Source of the DNA: VFKU01 sp964620045
GTDB taxonomy: Bacteria; Hydrogenedentota; Hydrogenedentia; Hydrogenedentales; GCA-2746185
NCBI GenBank assembly: GCA_964620045.1
Contig: CAZUJL010000005.1
Location: 62,001-126,000, forward strand
DNA length: 64,000 nt
Direction: 5' to 3'
A program made the position numbers and the translations under genes. Each line of letters starts with the position of its first letter. The first letter of the stretch is position 1. This document shows positions 51,293-60,150 of the stretch, piece by piece. A model generated the notes under the pieces. That model was given only the letters and a program-made list of their open reading frames with translations. It was not told the DNA's origin and did no database searches.

Positions 51293-51321
51293 TTGACACT
51301 TTCTGCGTAAAATGTTATATT
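51293..51321 (+). promoter_or_regulatory. Sigma-70 promoter of clpX
   Basis: TTGACA (51293-51298), 17-base spacer, TATATT (51316-51321), 31 bases upstream of ATG 51353 with GGAGG at 51343-51347. This is the best promoter match in the window. Confidence 0.85.
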
Positions 51322-51352
51322 CCTAACGCCTAGTTGGACGCCGGAGGATTAC

Positions 51353-52627
51353 ATGGCTCCGCATCGCTCGAGAAATGATGTAACTACCTGCTCGTTCTGC
51401 GGTAAGCGGCATGACGAGGTGAACAAACTCATCGCCGGCCCAGACGTGAATATCTGCGACGAGTGTGTCCACCTGTGTAGCGAAATCGTCTCCGAGGACC
51501 GCCAGCGCAAGAACGTGTCGCGCTCGCAGCAGGTCCCGACGCCCGTTGAAGTCAAAGAATTCCTCGATCAGTACGTCGTCGGCCAGGACTACGCCAAGAA
51601 GGTGCTCTCGGTCGCGGTGCACAACCATTACAAGCGCATCGCGTCCGGTGGCGAGATCGACGGCGTCGAAATTCAGAAATCCAACATCCTGCTGATTGGT
51701 CCGTCCGGTTGCGGCAAAACCTTGCTCGCGCAGACGCTGGCCAAGATGCTCGATGTGCCGTTTGCCGTGGTGGATGCCACGACCTTGACCGAAGCCGGCT
51801 ATGTCGGCGACGACGTCGAGAACGTGGTTTTGAAACTGCTCCAGGCCGCGGATTTCGATACCGCGCGCACGGAAACCGGCATTGTCTATATCGACGAAAT
51901 CGACAAGATCGCGCGCAAGGGCGATAGCCCGTCCATTACGCGCGACGTTTCCGGCGAAGGCGTGCAGCAGGCGCTGTTGAAGCTCCTGGAAGGCACCGTC
52001 GCCAACGTCCCGCCGCAGGGCGGCCGCAAGCACCCGCAGCAGGAATGCGTACAGGTCGATACGACCAACATCCTGTTCATCTGCGGTGGCGCGTTCAACG
52101 GTCTGGACAAGATCGTCGAAAAGCGCGTCGGCAAGAACGTGATTGGTTTCAACGCGAACATGCGCTCCAAGAAAGACCGGAGCGTTGGCCAGTTGTTGCA
52201 GTTGGTGCAGCCGGAAGACCTGATCCAGTTCGGCTTGATTCCCGAATTCATCGGTCGTCTGCCGGTCGCGGCTTCGCTGAACGAGCTCTCGCATGAAGAT
52301 CTTGTGCGCGTGCTGGTCGAGCCGCGCAACGCCATCATCAAGCAATACGAGAAGCTGTTCGACCTCGAGAAGGTAAAGCTGAGCTTCCCGGACGAGACCA
52401 TCCAGGCGATCGCCGCCGTGGCCCTCGAAAAGGAAACCGGCGCGCGCGGTCTCCGCGCGATTCTCGAAGAGTCGATGATCAACATTATGTTCGAGATTCC
52501 GTCGAAGCAGGGTGTCGCCGAGTGCGTGATTACGCCCGGCGTGATTCGCTCGAAGGAAGACCCGCTGCTCGTGTACGACACCGAAGCGGCGAGCAACCGC
52601 GGGCCGAACAAGTCACAGTCGGCCTGA
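51353..52627 (+). CDS. clpX: ATP-dependent Clp protease ATP-binding subunit ClpX
   Basis: AAA+ unfoldase that feeds ClpP, 424 aa. N-terminal zinc-binding domain with Cys13, Cys16, Cys35, Cys38 (CSFC...CDEC). Walker A GPSGCGKT (116-123), Walker B VYIDEIDKI, pore loop region with GYVGDD, and the IGF motif of the ClpP-docking loop in KNVIGFNANM. ATG 51353 with GGAGG 5 bases upstream. It has its own strong promoter and its own terminator, so here it is not cotranscribed with clpP. Confidence 0.98.
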   Translation: MAPHRSRNDVTTCSFCGKRHDEVNKLIAGPDVNICDECVHLCSEIVSEDRQRKNVSRSQQVPTPVEVKEFLDQYVVGQDYAKKVLSVAVHNHYKRIASGGEIDGVEIQKSNILLIGPSGCGKTLLAQTLAKMLDVPFAVVDATTLTEAGYVGDDVENVVLKLLQAADFDTARTETGIVYIDEIDKIARKGDSPSITRDVSGEGVQQALLKLLEGTVANVPPQGGRKHPQQECVQVDTTNILFICGGAFNGLDKIVEKRVGKNVIGFNANMRSKKDRSVGQLLQLVQPEDLIQFGLIPEFIGRLPVAASLNELSHEDLVRVLVEPRNAIIKQYEKLFDLEKVKLSFPDETIQAIAAVALEKETGARGLRAILEESMINIMFEIPSKQGVAECVITPGVIRSKEDPLLVYDTEAASNRGPNKSQSA

Positions 52628-52670
52628 GGTAATCATCGGAAGCCTGCGTCCCTGGTGGACGCTGAAAAGA

Positions 52671-52703
52671 GCCCGGCGCTCCGGCGCCGGGTTTGCGTTT
52701 TTT
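52671..52703 (+). terminator. Rho-independent terminator after clpX
   Basis: CCCGGCGC (52672-52679) pairs with GCGCCGGG (52684-52691), loop TCCG, followed by TTTGCGTTTTTT. Confidence 0.85.
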
Positions 52704-52784
52704 AGGCCAGTCCAAAACCCTGAAATTCTTGTCCAATCAGCGTTCCATTTGCGACACTAAGCCCTTCCCCGAGACCCTGCGTGC

Positions 52785-55154
52785 ATGCCACGAAATTCTG
52801 ACAATCCATCGTCCAACGGCCACCGGCTGCCCTTGCTGCCGATGAAAGACGTCGTCATTTTTCCGGGCATGGTCGTGCCGTTGATGGTGGGCCGTGCGCG
52901 CAGTCTCGTGGCGGTCGAAGAATGCGTCGCGACCGAGCGGCCGCTGTTCCTGTGCACGCAGCGCGATGCCTCGGCCGACGAGCCCACGCGCGAGCAGTTG
53001 TACGACGTCGGCGTGGTGGCGGACGTGCTGCAGACCCTGCGCGGTCCCGACGGCGCGCTGAAGCTCGTGGTCGAAGCGCGGGACCGCGCGCGCTTGCGCC
53101 GGATTATCCCCGGTGCTGACTTCGACGAAGTGCAGGTCGCGCCGATCGACATGGGCCCGGAGACGGCCAGCACGGGCGAGCTGACGGCCTTGGCTCGCAC
53201 GGCCTACGGCCACTTTGAAACCTATGTGCGTCTCAGCCAGCGCGTGTCGCCGGAAGTGCTGGCGCCGCTGCATAACTTTGACGACCCCGCAATTTTCGCG
53301 GACGCCATCTGCGCGCACCTCGCGCTGAAGCCGGACGAACGCCAGCAATTGCTCGAACAACCCACCGTGCAGGCGCGGCTGGAGCGGGTGTGTGAGCTTC
53401 TGATCCGCGAAAACGATTTGCTGCAGCTTGAGCAGCGCACGAACGAACGATTCCGCCAGCAGAGCGAGCAGGGCCAGCGCGAACGGTATTTGCAGGAACA
53501 ACTCCGCGTCATTCAGCAGGAGCTCGGATCGAAGGAAGGCTCCGACGAAATCAACGAGCTGCGATCGCGCGTCGAGGCCGCCGGCATGCCCAAGGAAGTG
53601 CGCGAGCGCGCGTTGCGCGAAATCACGCGCTACGAACGCATGCCGCCGCTCAGCCCCGAGAGCGCGATGACGCAAGCCTATATCGAATGGCTCGTTGATG
53701 TGCCCTGGAGCGTGCGCACGAAGGACAAGCTCGACCTCGACCGCGCGCAGAAGGTGCTCGACGAAGACCACTACGGCCTCGCGAAGATCAAGGACCGCAT
53801 TCTTGAGTTCCTCGCCGTGCGCAAGCTGAGCCAGTCCACGCGCGGCCCCGTGCTGTGCTTCGTCGGCCCGCCGGGCGTGGGGAAGACCTCGCTGGGCAAA
53901 TCCATCGCGCGCGCGATGGACCGAAAATTCGTGCGCGTGTCGCTGGGCGGCATTCGCGACGAGGCCGAAATCCGAGGCCACCGGCGCACGTACATCGGCG
54001 CGCTGCCCGGACGCATCATCCAGTCCATGAAACGCGCGGCGGTGGTGAATCCCGTGTTCATGCTCGACGAAATCGACAAGATGAACGCGGATTTTCGCGG
54101 CGATCCGGCCTCGGCGCTGCTCGAAGTGTTGGACCCGGAGCAAAACCGCGCCTTCAGCGATCACTATCTTGAAGTCGACTACAACCTGCACGAAGTCTTC
54201 TTCATTACGACCGCGAACAATGAATTCGACATCCCTGAGCCGCTGCTTGACCGCATGGAAGTCGTCCGCCTGCCGGGTTATACGCCGTTTGAGAAAAAGA
54301 GCATCGCGGAACTCTTTCTGATTCCGCGTCAGGTGAAGGAATCGGGTCTCAGCGAAGCGCAGATTAGATTCACGCCGGAGGCGATCGACACCCTCGTCTC
54401 GCGGTATACCCGCGAAGCCGGCGTGCGTGAGTTGGACCGCCAAATCGCAAACGTCTGCCGCAAAATCGCGCGCGAGGTGGTGTCGCGCAAAAAAGGCAAA
54501 GCGAAAGAACGCGCGCCGTTGTCGCGCGAGGACATCTTCAAGCTGCTCGGCCCGGCCACGCAGTTGGAAATCGACCCGCTGGAGCGCACGGAGGCCGGTG
54601 TGGGCATCGGGCTGGCGTGGACGCCCGACGGCGGCGACACGCTGACAATTGAGACCACGCTGACCCGCGGCAAGGGCGAGCTCAAGCTCACCGGGCAGCT
54701 TGGTAGCGTCATGCAGGAGTCGGGACACGCCGCGTTCACCTTCCTGCGCGCGAACGGCGCGCGGTTTGGCGTGCGCGGCGAGTTCTGGAAGACCCACGAC
54801 GTGCATGTCCACGTGCCGGAAGGTGCCATCCCCAAGGACGGCCCGAGCGCCGGCTCGGCGATCACCGTCTCTATACTGTCCGCCTTGTTGCAGCGCCCCG
54901 CCAAGCCCGGTCTCGCGATGACGGGCGAAATCACGCTGCGCGGACGCGTGTTGCCGGTGGGCGGTGTGAAGGAGAAGGTGCTCGCCGCGCATCGTGCCAA
55001 GCTCAAGCGCGTGCTGTTGCCGCAGGCGAACGAGAAAGACCTCGTGGACATTCCGGCCGAAGTGAAGAAGGATGTCGAGATCGTATTGGTATCGACGCTC
55101 GACGACGTGCTCAAGCAGGCCTTGGGCGTGAGCGGCCGGCCGAAGCGGACCTAG
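52785..55154 (+). CDS. lon: ATP-dependent protease Lon (LonA)
   Basis: AAA+ serine protease, 789 aa, standard LonA length. N-terminal substrate domain (about 14-205, LPLLPMKDVVIFPGMVVPL), a coiled coil near 205-250, Walker A GPPGVGKT (361-368), Walker B VFMLDEIDK, and the protease domain with Ser688 in PKDGPSAGSA and Lys731 in VGGVKEKV, the catalytic dyad. ATG 52785, weak ribosome site. It starts 81 bases after the clpX terminator; engB follows after 5 bases and is surely in the same operon. No heat-shock promoter was recognised. Confidence 0.98.
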   Translation: MPRNSDNPSSNGHRLPLLPMKDVVIFPGMVVPLMVGRARSLVAVEECVATERPLFLCTQRDASADEPTREQLYDVGVVADVLQTLRGPDGALKLVVEARDRARLRRIIPGADFDEVQVAPIDMGPETASTGELTALARTAYGHFETYVRLSQRVSPEVLAPLHNFDDPAIFADAICAHLALKPDERQQLLEQPTVQARLERVCELLIRENDLLQLEQRTNERFRQQSEQGQRERYLQEQLRVIQQELGSKEGSDEINELRSRVEAAGMPKEVRERALREITRYERMPPLSPESAMTQAYIEWLVDVPWSVRTKDKLDLDRAQKVLDEDHYGLAKIKDRILEFLAVRKLSQSTRGPVLCFVGPPGVGKTSLGKSIARAMDRKFVRVSLGGIRDEAEIRGHRRTYIGALPGRIIQSMKRAAVVNPVFMLDEIDKMNADFRGDPASALLEVLDPEQNRAFSDHYLEVDYNLHEVFFITTANNEFDIPEPLLDRMEVVRLPGYTPFEKKSIAELFLIPRQVKESGLSEAQIRFTPEAIDTLVSRYTREAGVRELDRQIANVCRKIAREVVSRKKGKAKERAPLSREDIFKLLGPATQLEIDPLERTEAGVGIGLAWTPDGGDTLTIETTLTRGKGELKLTGQLGSVMQESGHAAFTFLRANGARFGVRGEFWKTHDVHVHVPEGAIPKDGPSAGSAITVSILSALLQRPAKPGLAMTGEITLRGRVLPVGGVKEKVLAAHRAKLKRVLLPQANEKDLVDIPAEVKKDVEIVLVSTLDDVLKQALGVSGRPKRT

Positions 55155-55159
55155 CGCGC

Positions 55160-55753
55160 ATGAAGATCACGCAAGCGGAGTTCGTGAAGAGCGCATTGCA
55201 CGCATCAGACTTGCCGCGCGATGGACGACCCGAGATCGCCTTCGTGGGCCGATCGAACGTGGGGAAGTCGAGCCTGTTGAATGCGCTCCTTGGGCGTCGC
55301 GGCCTCGCCAAGACCAGTTCGACTCCCGGCAAAACACAGACGCTGAATTTCTTCTCGGTGAACAGCCGCTACTACTTCGTCGATTTGCCGGGTTACGGGT
55401 TCGCCAAGGTGCCGACGAAGATTAAGAACGAATGGGGCAAAGCGCTGACGGATTATCTGGCGATGCGCCACGAACTGCGCCTCGTCGTTGTGCTGGTTGA
55501 CGGCCGACATCCGCCCACGAGGCTTGACGAGGAAATGCTGGAGTTGCTGGAAGAAGCCGAGCGTCCGGTGCTCATTGTGGCCACCAAAGTGGACAAGCTG
55601 AAGCAGGCCGAGCGGTCGCGGGTGCCCAAAGTCGTGCGCGAGAAACTCGATCTCGACGAGGAAGTCGAAATTGTGCCGGTTTCGGCGGAAACCAAAGCAG
55701 GGATGAAGGATCTGTGGGAAATCCTTGACCATATTTTGGAGCCTTCCGCTTAG
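55160..55753 (+). CDS. engB: Ribosome biogenesis GTP-binding protein EngB (YsxC/YihA)
   Basis: GTPase needed for large-subunit assembly, 197 aa. G1 GRSNVGKSSLLNALLG, G2 Thr in KTSSTPGKTQTLNFF, G3 DLPGYGFA, G4 TKVDKL, G5 VSAETKAG. Start ATG 55160, 5 bases after the lon stop. The lon-engB order is conserved in many bacteria. Confidence 0.97.
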   Translation: MKITQAEFVKSALHASDLPRDGRPEIAFVGRSNVGKSSLLNALLGRRGLAKTSSTPGKTQTLNFFSVNSRYYFVDLPGYGFAKVPTKIKNEWGKALTDYLAMRHELRLVVVLVDGRHPPTRLDEEMLELLEEAERPVLIVATKVDKLKQAERSRVPKVVREKLDLDEEVEIVPVSAETKAGMKDLWEILDHILEPSA

Positions 55754-55888
55754 GTTTTCGCGGGATTGAATACGATTCGGCTCTTCGGGGTTTAATAGTG
55801 TAAAGCTCGCCGGTTGACACCGGCCGGGCCGTTCCATCAGGGTGATGGGCAGCAATTGGGGCCAAACGGCAACTTGAGGAGAGTGAAC

Positions 55889-56455
55889 GTGTCCAAGGCG
55901 ACGGTGTGGTGCGCGATGGCAGTGGTGCTGGCTACGGTAGTGTGCGGGCCGGCGTTCGGAGGCGCGATGGTTCTCGATCACAAGGTGAAGGACATTGACG
56001 GCAAGGAAGTGGATCTTTCGCAGTACAAGGGAAAGGTCGTCATGATCGTGAACGTGGCCTCCAAGTGCGGCCTTACGCCGCAATACGAGCAGCTTGAAGC
56101 GATGTACTCCAAATACAAGGATCAGGGTTTCACGATCCTCGGTTTCCCGGCCAATGACTTCATGAAGCAGGAACCGGGCACGGAAGCGGAGATCAAGGAA
56201 TTCTGTTCCTCGACCTACAAGGTCGACTTCCCGATGTTCTCGAAGATCACAGTGAAGGGCGACCAGGCGCCGGATCTGTACAAGGAACTGATCTCCAAAG
56301 ACACCAACGGCGACATGGGTGGCGACATCGCGTGGAACTTCACCAAGTTCCTGGTTAACAAGGACGGCGAAGTCGTAGCGCGCTTCGAGCCGAAGACCAA
56401 GCCGGATGCTCCGGAAGTGGTCGCGAAGCTCGAAGAAGAATTGAAGAAGCAGTAA
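55889..56455 (+). CDS. Exported glutathione peroxidase family protein (thioredoxin-dependent type likely)
   Basis: Peroxide reductase of 188 aa with an N-terminal signal peptide (SKATVWCAMAVVLATVVCGPAFGGA), so it acts outside the cytoplasm. Peroxidatic Cys60 in NVASKCGLTPQY, possible resolving Cys106 in EFCSSTYKVDFP, Trp149-Asn150 in WNFTKF. The usual FPCNQFGxQEP motif is FPANDFMKQEP: the catalytic Gln is Asp90 and the middle Cys is Ala88. Two remaining Cys fit a thioredoxin-type two-Cys mechanism. GTG 55889 has GAGGAG 8 bases upstream. A strong terminator follows. Confidence 0.85.
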   Translation: MSKATVWCAMAVVLATVVCGPAFGGAMVLDHKVKDIDGKEVDLSQYKGKVVMIVNVASKCGLTPQYEQLEAMYSKYKDQGFTILGFPANDFMKQEPGTEAEIKEFCSSTYKVDFPMFSKITVKGDQAPDLYKELISKDTNGDMGGDIAWNFTKFLVNKDGEVVARFEPKTKPDAPEVVAKLEEELKKQ

Positions 56456-56470
56456 TCCTCCGCATAAATC

Positions 56471-56500
56471 AAAGGGCCGGTCTTCGGACCGGCCCTTTTG
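56471..56500 (+). terminator. Rho-independent terminator with UUCG loop
   Basis: AAAGGGCCGGTC (56471-56482) pairs perfectly with GACCGGCCCTTT (56487-56498) around TTCG, ending in TTTT. Confidence 0.93.
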
Positions 56501-56505
56501 CTTTT

Positions 56506-56752
56506 AGGGGACTGACTGCGAATTCCAACGGTTGAGACAGTTCCTATTATTCGCGGTATCCTCTATATCGGGAATCAACGTCTGGCAATGAGTGTGGAAT
56601 TCGTAGTCTGTCCCCGGTTTTGATTCTCAGCGCGAAGGCCGGGGACAGACTACGAACGCTGTTCGGTTTTGTGCGCCATTGAACCGTCGCACACCATGAC
56701 TATCGCGAACGGACGTTTCCGGCGTCGAGGCCGCGTTCGCAGTCAGTCCCCT
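56506..56752. repeat. 247-bp element bounded by perfect 17-bp inverted repeats
   Basis: AGGGGACTGACTGCGAA (56506-56522) and its exact complement (56736-56752) bound an otherwise gene-free stretch between the peroxidase terminator and the stop codon of the DUF2147 gene. It encloses a second perfect inverted repeat at 56601-56655. The two repeat pairs are similar in style (GGGGACTGACT and GGGGACAGACT). No transposase is inside, so it could be a non-autonomous or REP-like element. Confidence 0.75.
56601..56655. repeat. Inner perfect 17-bp inverted repeat (stem-loop)
   Basis: TCGTAGTCTGTCCCCGG (56601-56617) and CCGGGGACAGACTACGA (56639-56655) pair perfectly around a 21-base loop. From memory, GGGGACAGACTACGAA-like sequences are widely dispersed in metagenome-derived genomes, possibly linked to REP-associated transposases; not checked. 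Confidence 0.75.
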
Positions 56753-57270
56753 TATTTAGCTTCGACCTTCTGCATTTTCTCCGCCGGGACGCGGTACCAG
56801 ATGGTCGTGCGGCCGAGGGTGGGGATGCCGATGTAGCCGCGGACGTGGAGCGATTTGCCGTCGATGCCTTTCGGGTCTTCCTGGAAACGAATGACGCATT
56901 TGTAGGTACGGCCGTTGTTCGGGTCGTAGATTGTGCCGCTGTCCCAGGCCTTGTCGGCGGCGTTGTACCCAAAGTCTTTCAAGACTTGCAGGCCGAGGAT
57001 CGGCTCTTTCTGGTGCGCCTTCTCGGGATGGTTCTTGTTGCGCTTGGGTTTGCCGGCGTCGCCGTCGGGTTCCTCGGCGGGATAGTTCGGTTCCGAGAGC
57101 CAGATGATCGTGCCGTAGTACCTACCGGCCTTATTGACGACGACGACAATCGACTCGTTGTCCTCGGTGTACCACTGGCCGAGGATTTCGTCCGCGGGCG
57201 GCGCATCCGCCGCGAACCCGAGTCCCATCACCACCACGCCGATTGCCGCCATTGCCAACGCACGCTTCAT
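56752..57270 (-). CDS. Exported DUF2147 domain protein
   Basis: A 172-aa protein with a signal peptide (MKRALAMAAIGVVVMGLGFAADA) and the DUF2147 domain: ILGQWYTEDNESIVVVV near the start, GTIYDPNNGRTYKC and LHVRGYIGIPTLGRTTIWYR near the end. The fold is probably a lipocalin-like barrel; the role is unknown. Its stop codon touches the outer inverted repeat at 56752. ATG 57270 start; divergent from kup. Confidence 0.85.
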   Translation of the reverse strand: MKRALAMAAIGVVVMGLGFAADAPPADEILGQWYTEDNESIVVVVNKAGRYYGTIIWLSEPNYPAEEPDGDAGKPKRNKNHPEKAHQKEPILGLQVLKDFGYNAADKAWDSGTIYDPNNGRTYKCVIRFQEDPKGIDGKSLHVRGYIGIPTLGRTTIWYRVPAEKMQKVEAK

Positions 57271-57521
57271 AGACGATCTCCCCAGTAGACCCGGCGCCGG
57301 GGCCGGGAGGTCTTTATATACATGGTCGCCTGTTGCAGCGCAATGCCTCTACTCCGCAATTGCGAAACAAGGACTATGTTCCATTATGTGGCAATTTGAA
57401 GCCGGAATGGCAGTCGGCTACGATCTCGCCTCATCTGGGTAGTGGGTTCCCTACCTCCTCGGGGCAACTTAGCGACATCGCATCGAAACCAGACCGACCC
57501 TCGACAGCCCTCAGGACCTCC

Positions 57522-59414
57522 ATGACCGATATATCTCAAGAGCACGGACACAAAGGTTCTCTGCGAGTCCTGATGCTTGGCGCATTAGGCGTGGTTTACG
57601 GGGATATCGGGACCAGTCCTTTGTACGCCGTCGGAGCGTGTTTCGTCGGCAGCATCGCGCCCACCCTCGAACATGTGCTGGGCGTGCTCTCGCTGATCAC
57701 GTGGGCGCTGATCGTGGTCGTCTCGATCAAGTACATGGTCTTCGTCATGCGCGCGCACAACAAGGGCGAGGGCGGCATTCTCTCGCTGATGGCGCTGGTG
57801 CTCTCGGGGATGCACGAGCGCAAGGGCCCGATGTATGTCGCCGTGATTGTGCTGGGATTGTTTGGCGGTGCGTTGTTGTACGCCGACGGCACGATCACGC
57901 CGGCGATTTCCGTGTTGGGTGCGATCGAGGGTATTGCGGTACTGCAACCCGACCTGAAACGCTACGTGGTGTGGATCACCGTCGCGATATTGCTCGGCCT
58001 GTTTCTGGTGCAACGCCAGGGAACCGCAAAACTCGGCGGCCTGTTTGGGCCGATCATCATCATCTGGTTTTTGACCATCGCTGGCCTCGGCGTGGCCGCG
58101 ATTGTGCGCGAGCCGGCCGTGTTGAAAGCGGTGAATCCGTTGTACGGGATGGAATTCCTGTGGGAGCAGGGCTGGGTCGGATTTGCCATTCTCGGCGCCG
58201 TGTTCTTCGTGGTGACGGGCGGCGAAGCGTTGTACGCCGACATGGGCCACTTTGGAGAGCGGCCGATCCGGCTGGACTGGTTCCTGTTTGTGCTGCCGTG
58301 CCTGCTGCTGAATTATTTTGGCCAGGGCGCGAATATCGTAACCGATCCCGCTGCGCTCGAAAACCCATTCTATGCGCTGGCGCCGCGCTGGGCGCTGATT
58401 CCGCTCATCATCCTCGCCACCATGGCCGCAATCATCGCGTCGCAGGCGGTGATATCCGGCGCATACTCGATGACGCGCCAGGCCGTCTTACTCGGCTACC
58501 TGCCGCGCATTCGCGTGATTCATACCTCCTCGCGCCTGATCGGCCAAATCTATGTTCCGAGCGCGAACTGGGCGCTCATGCTCGGCACGATCGCGGTCGT
58601 GCTTGGTTTCCAAACGGCGGACAGCGTGGGCGCGGCGTATGGCGTGGCCATCACCACCACGATGCTGTTCACGACGTTTCTGATGGTGATCGTCGAGCGC
58701 ACCATCTGGAAATGGCCGCTGCAGTGGATCGTTCCGCTGACGGGAATTTTCCTGATTTTCGACATCGGCTTTTTTAGCGCCGCGCTCGTCAAAATCCCGC
58801 ACGGCGGCTGGTTTCCCTTATTAACCTCCTTCGTCGTGTTTATTGTCATGTACACATGGCGACAGGGCCGCGCTATTCTGGCGACGCGCCTGGGCGAAGA
58901 CCTGATGTCGCTGGAAACGTTTGTGGAGAACATTACGCACGGCGAACATCAGCCCGCGCGCGTTCCGGGCGCGGCGGTGTTCATGACGGCGAACCCGCAC
59001 GGAACGCCGCGCGCGTTGGGGCACAACATTCGCCACAATAAGGTGATTCACGATCGCGTGGTCGCGCTGACGATTGCGATCGCCGAAGAGCCCTACATCG
59101 CGCGCGATAAACGAGTAACCGTCAAAGACATCGGGCGCGGCTTTTATCGAGTATCGGCCACCTACGGGTTCATGGAGTCGCCGTCGATTCCGGAAATCCT
59201 GGAACTGGCAGGGGAGAAGGGCCTGAACATTCCGATGTTCGGCACGGCGTTCTTCCTCGGCCGCGAAAACATCCGCGTGACCCGCCGCAAGGATATGGCG
59301 CGGTGGCGCCAACGCCTATTTTCGTTCCTCGCGCGCAACGCGCAGAGCGCGACGGACTTCTACGAAATCCCCGCGAACCAGGTGATCGAGCTGGGTCTGC
59401 AGGTTGAGCTGTAA
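57522..59414 (+). CDS. kup: Kup-type potassium uptake transporter
   Basis: Potassium/proton symporter of the KUP/HAK family, 630 aa. Twelve membrane helices from residue 23 on; family segments GVVYGDIGTSPLYA, RAHNKGEGGILSLMALV, LYADGTITPAISVLGAIEG, GGEALYADMGHFG, LLNYFGQGA, SQAVISGAYSMTRQA. The cytoplasmic C-terminal domain spans about 500-630. ATG 57522 chosen because family proteins start just before the first helix; AGGACC lies 5 bases upstream. The 250-base leader holds no recognised riboswitch. Confidence 0.95.
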   Translation: MTDISQEHGHKGSLRVLMLGALGVVYGDIGTSPLYAVGACFVGSIAPTLEHVLGVLSLITWALIVVVSIKYMVFVMRAHNKGEGGILSLMALVLSGMHERKGPMYVAVIVLGLFGGALLYADGTITPAISVLGAIEGIAVLQPDLKRYVVWITVAILLGLFLVQRQGTAKLGGLFGPIIIIWFLTIAGLGVAAIVREPAVLKAVNPLYGMEFLWEQGWVGFAILGAVFFVVTGGEALYADMGHFGERPIRLDWFLFVLPCLLLNYFGQGANIVTDPAALENPFYALAPRWALIPLIILATMAAIIASQAVISGAYSMTRQAVLLGYLPRIRVIHTSSRLIGQIYVPSANWALMLGTIAVVLGFQTADSVGAAYGVAITTTMLFTTFLMVIVERTIWKWPLQWIVPLTGIFLIFDIGFFSAALVKIPHGGWFPLLTSFVVFIVMYTWRQGRAILATRLGEDLMSLETFVENITHGEHQPARVPGAAVFMTANPHGTPRALGHNIRHNKVIHDRVVALTIAIAEEPYIARDKRVTVKDIGRGFYRVSATYGFMESPSIPEILELAGEKGLNIPMFGTAFFLGRENIRVTRRKDMARWRQRLFSFLARNAQSATDFYEIPANQVIELGLQVEL

Positions 59415-59559
59415 GCGCGCCTCAACCCCCGGCTACTTTCTTGCAAACCTTCGGCTTGGAAGTGCTCATTTTGCAGCCAATCCTAGCCTAAGCACTTGAT
59501 ATACAATCCCTTGCGTAGGCCCGGTCCCCGTCAACCGACTGTGGCCGAGGGACGTTTTC

Positions 59560-60150
59560 TTGGGTGAACCGATGCAGCCGACCGATGCCTCCAGAAGCGA
59601 TGCGTCGCTTGTGGAACAGGCGCGCGCGGGCGATGAGTCCGCGTATGCCGAGTTGGTCGGGCGGCACCAGCGGCGCGTGTACGCCGTGGCCTATCGGGTG
59701 ACCGGGAGCCACGAGGACGCGCTGGACGTGGCGCAGGAGGTCTTCGTCAAGGCGCACGCCAAGCTGGGCAGTTGGACGCCGCGCGCGCCGTTTGGCGCGT
59801 GGCTGATCCGGCTGGCCGTGAACCGCGCGATCGACCACCGGCGGCAAAACCGGCGGCGCGACGCACGGCACAGTGAGCAGGTGGCGCTGAGTGAAGCGGC
59901 ACCGCCGCGGAGCAACCTGGCGGAAGCCGGCGTGCGGCAAGGCGAGATCGAGGCGCGCGTGCGGAAGGCGATGGAGGTGTTGTCGCCGGCGCAGCGGACG
60001 GCGTTTGTATTGCGGCACTACGAAGAGATGTCGATGGCAGAGATTGCGCCGGTGCTGGGATGCAGTGTGGGGAGTGTGAAGGTGCATCTGTTTCGCGCGG
60101 TGCGACGGTTGCGCGCGGAATTGAAGGACCTTGAAGGCGAGGTGGGTTGA
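59560..60150 (+). CDS. ECF-type RNA polymerase sigma factor
   Basis: Sigma-70 family, extracytoplasmic function group, 196 aa. Region 2 at about 25-95 (AYAELVGRHQRRVYAVAYRVTGSHEDALDVAQEVFVKAH), region 4 at about 140-190 (LSPAQRTAFVLRHYEEMSMAEIAPVLGCSVGSVKVHLFRAVRRLR). TTG 59560 has GAGGGA 7 bases upstream; ATG 59572 is a possible alternative. The next gene overlaps its stop (TGATG) and looks like its anti-sigma factor. The pair lies directly before the GspE/GspF genes and might control them. Confidence 0.92.
   Translation: MGEPMQPTDASRSDASLVEQARAGDESAYAELVGRHQRRVYAVAYRVTGSHEDALDVAQEVFVKAHAKLGSWTPRAPFGAWLIRLAVNRAIDHRRQNRRRDARHSEQVALSEAAPPRSNLAEAGVRQGEIEARVRKAMEVLSPAQRTAFVLRHYEEMSMAEIAPVLGCSVGSVKVHLFRAVRRLRAELKDLEGEVG

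Noticed and set aside
48565..51352. Insertion sequence or prophage within the clpP-clpX gap
   Set aside because: No transposase, integrase, terminal repeats or target duplication could be found.
57271..57521. Possible c-di-AMP (ydaO-type) riboswitch upstream of kup
   Set aside because: Such switches often precede kup, and a small GGTAG/CTACC hairpin is present, but I could not find the conserved ydaO core sequence blocks.
59415..59559. Promoter of the ECF sigma gene (TTGCAG ... TACAAT)
   Set aside because: The spacing between the two boxes is 25 bases, too long for a sigma-70 promoter.
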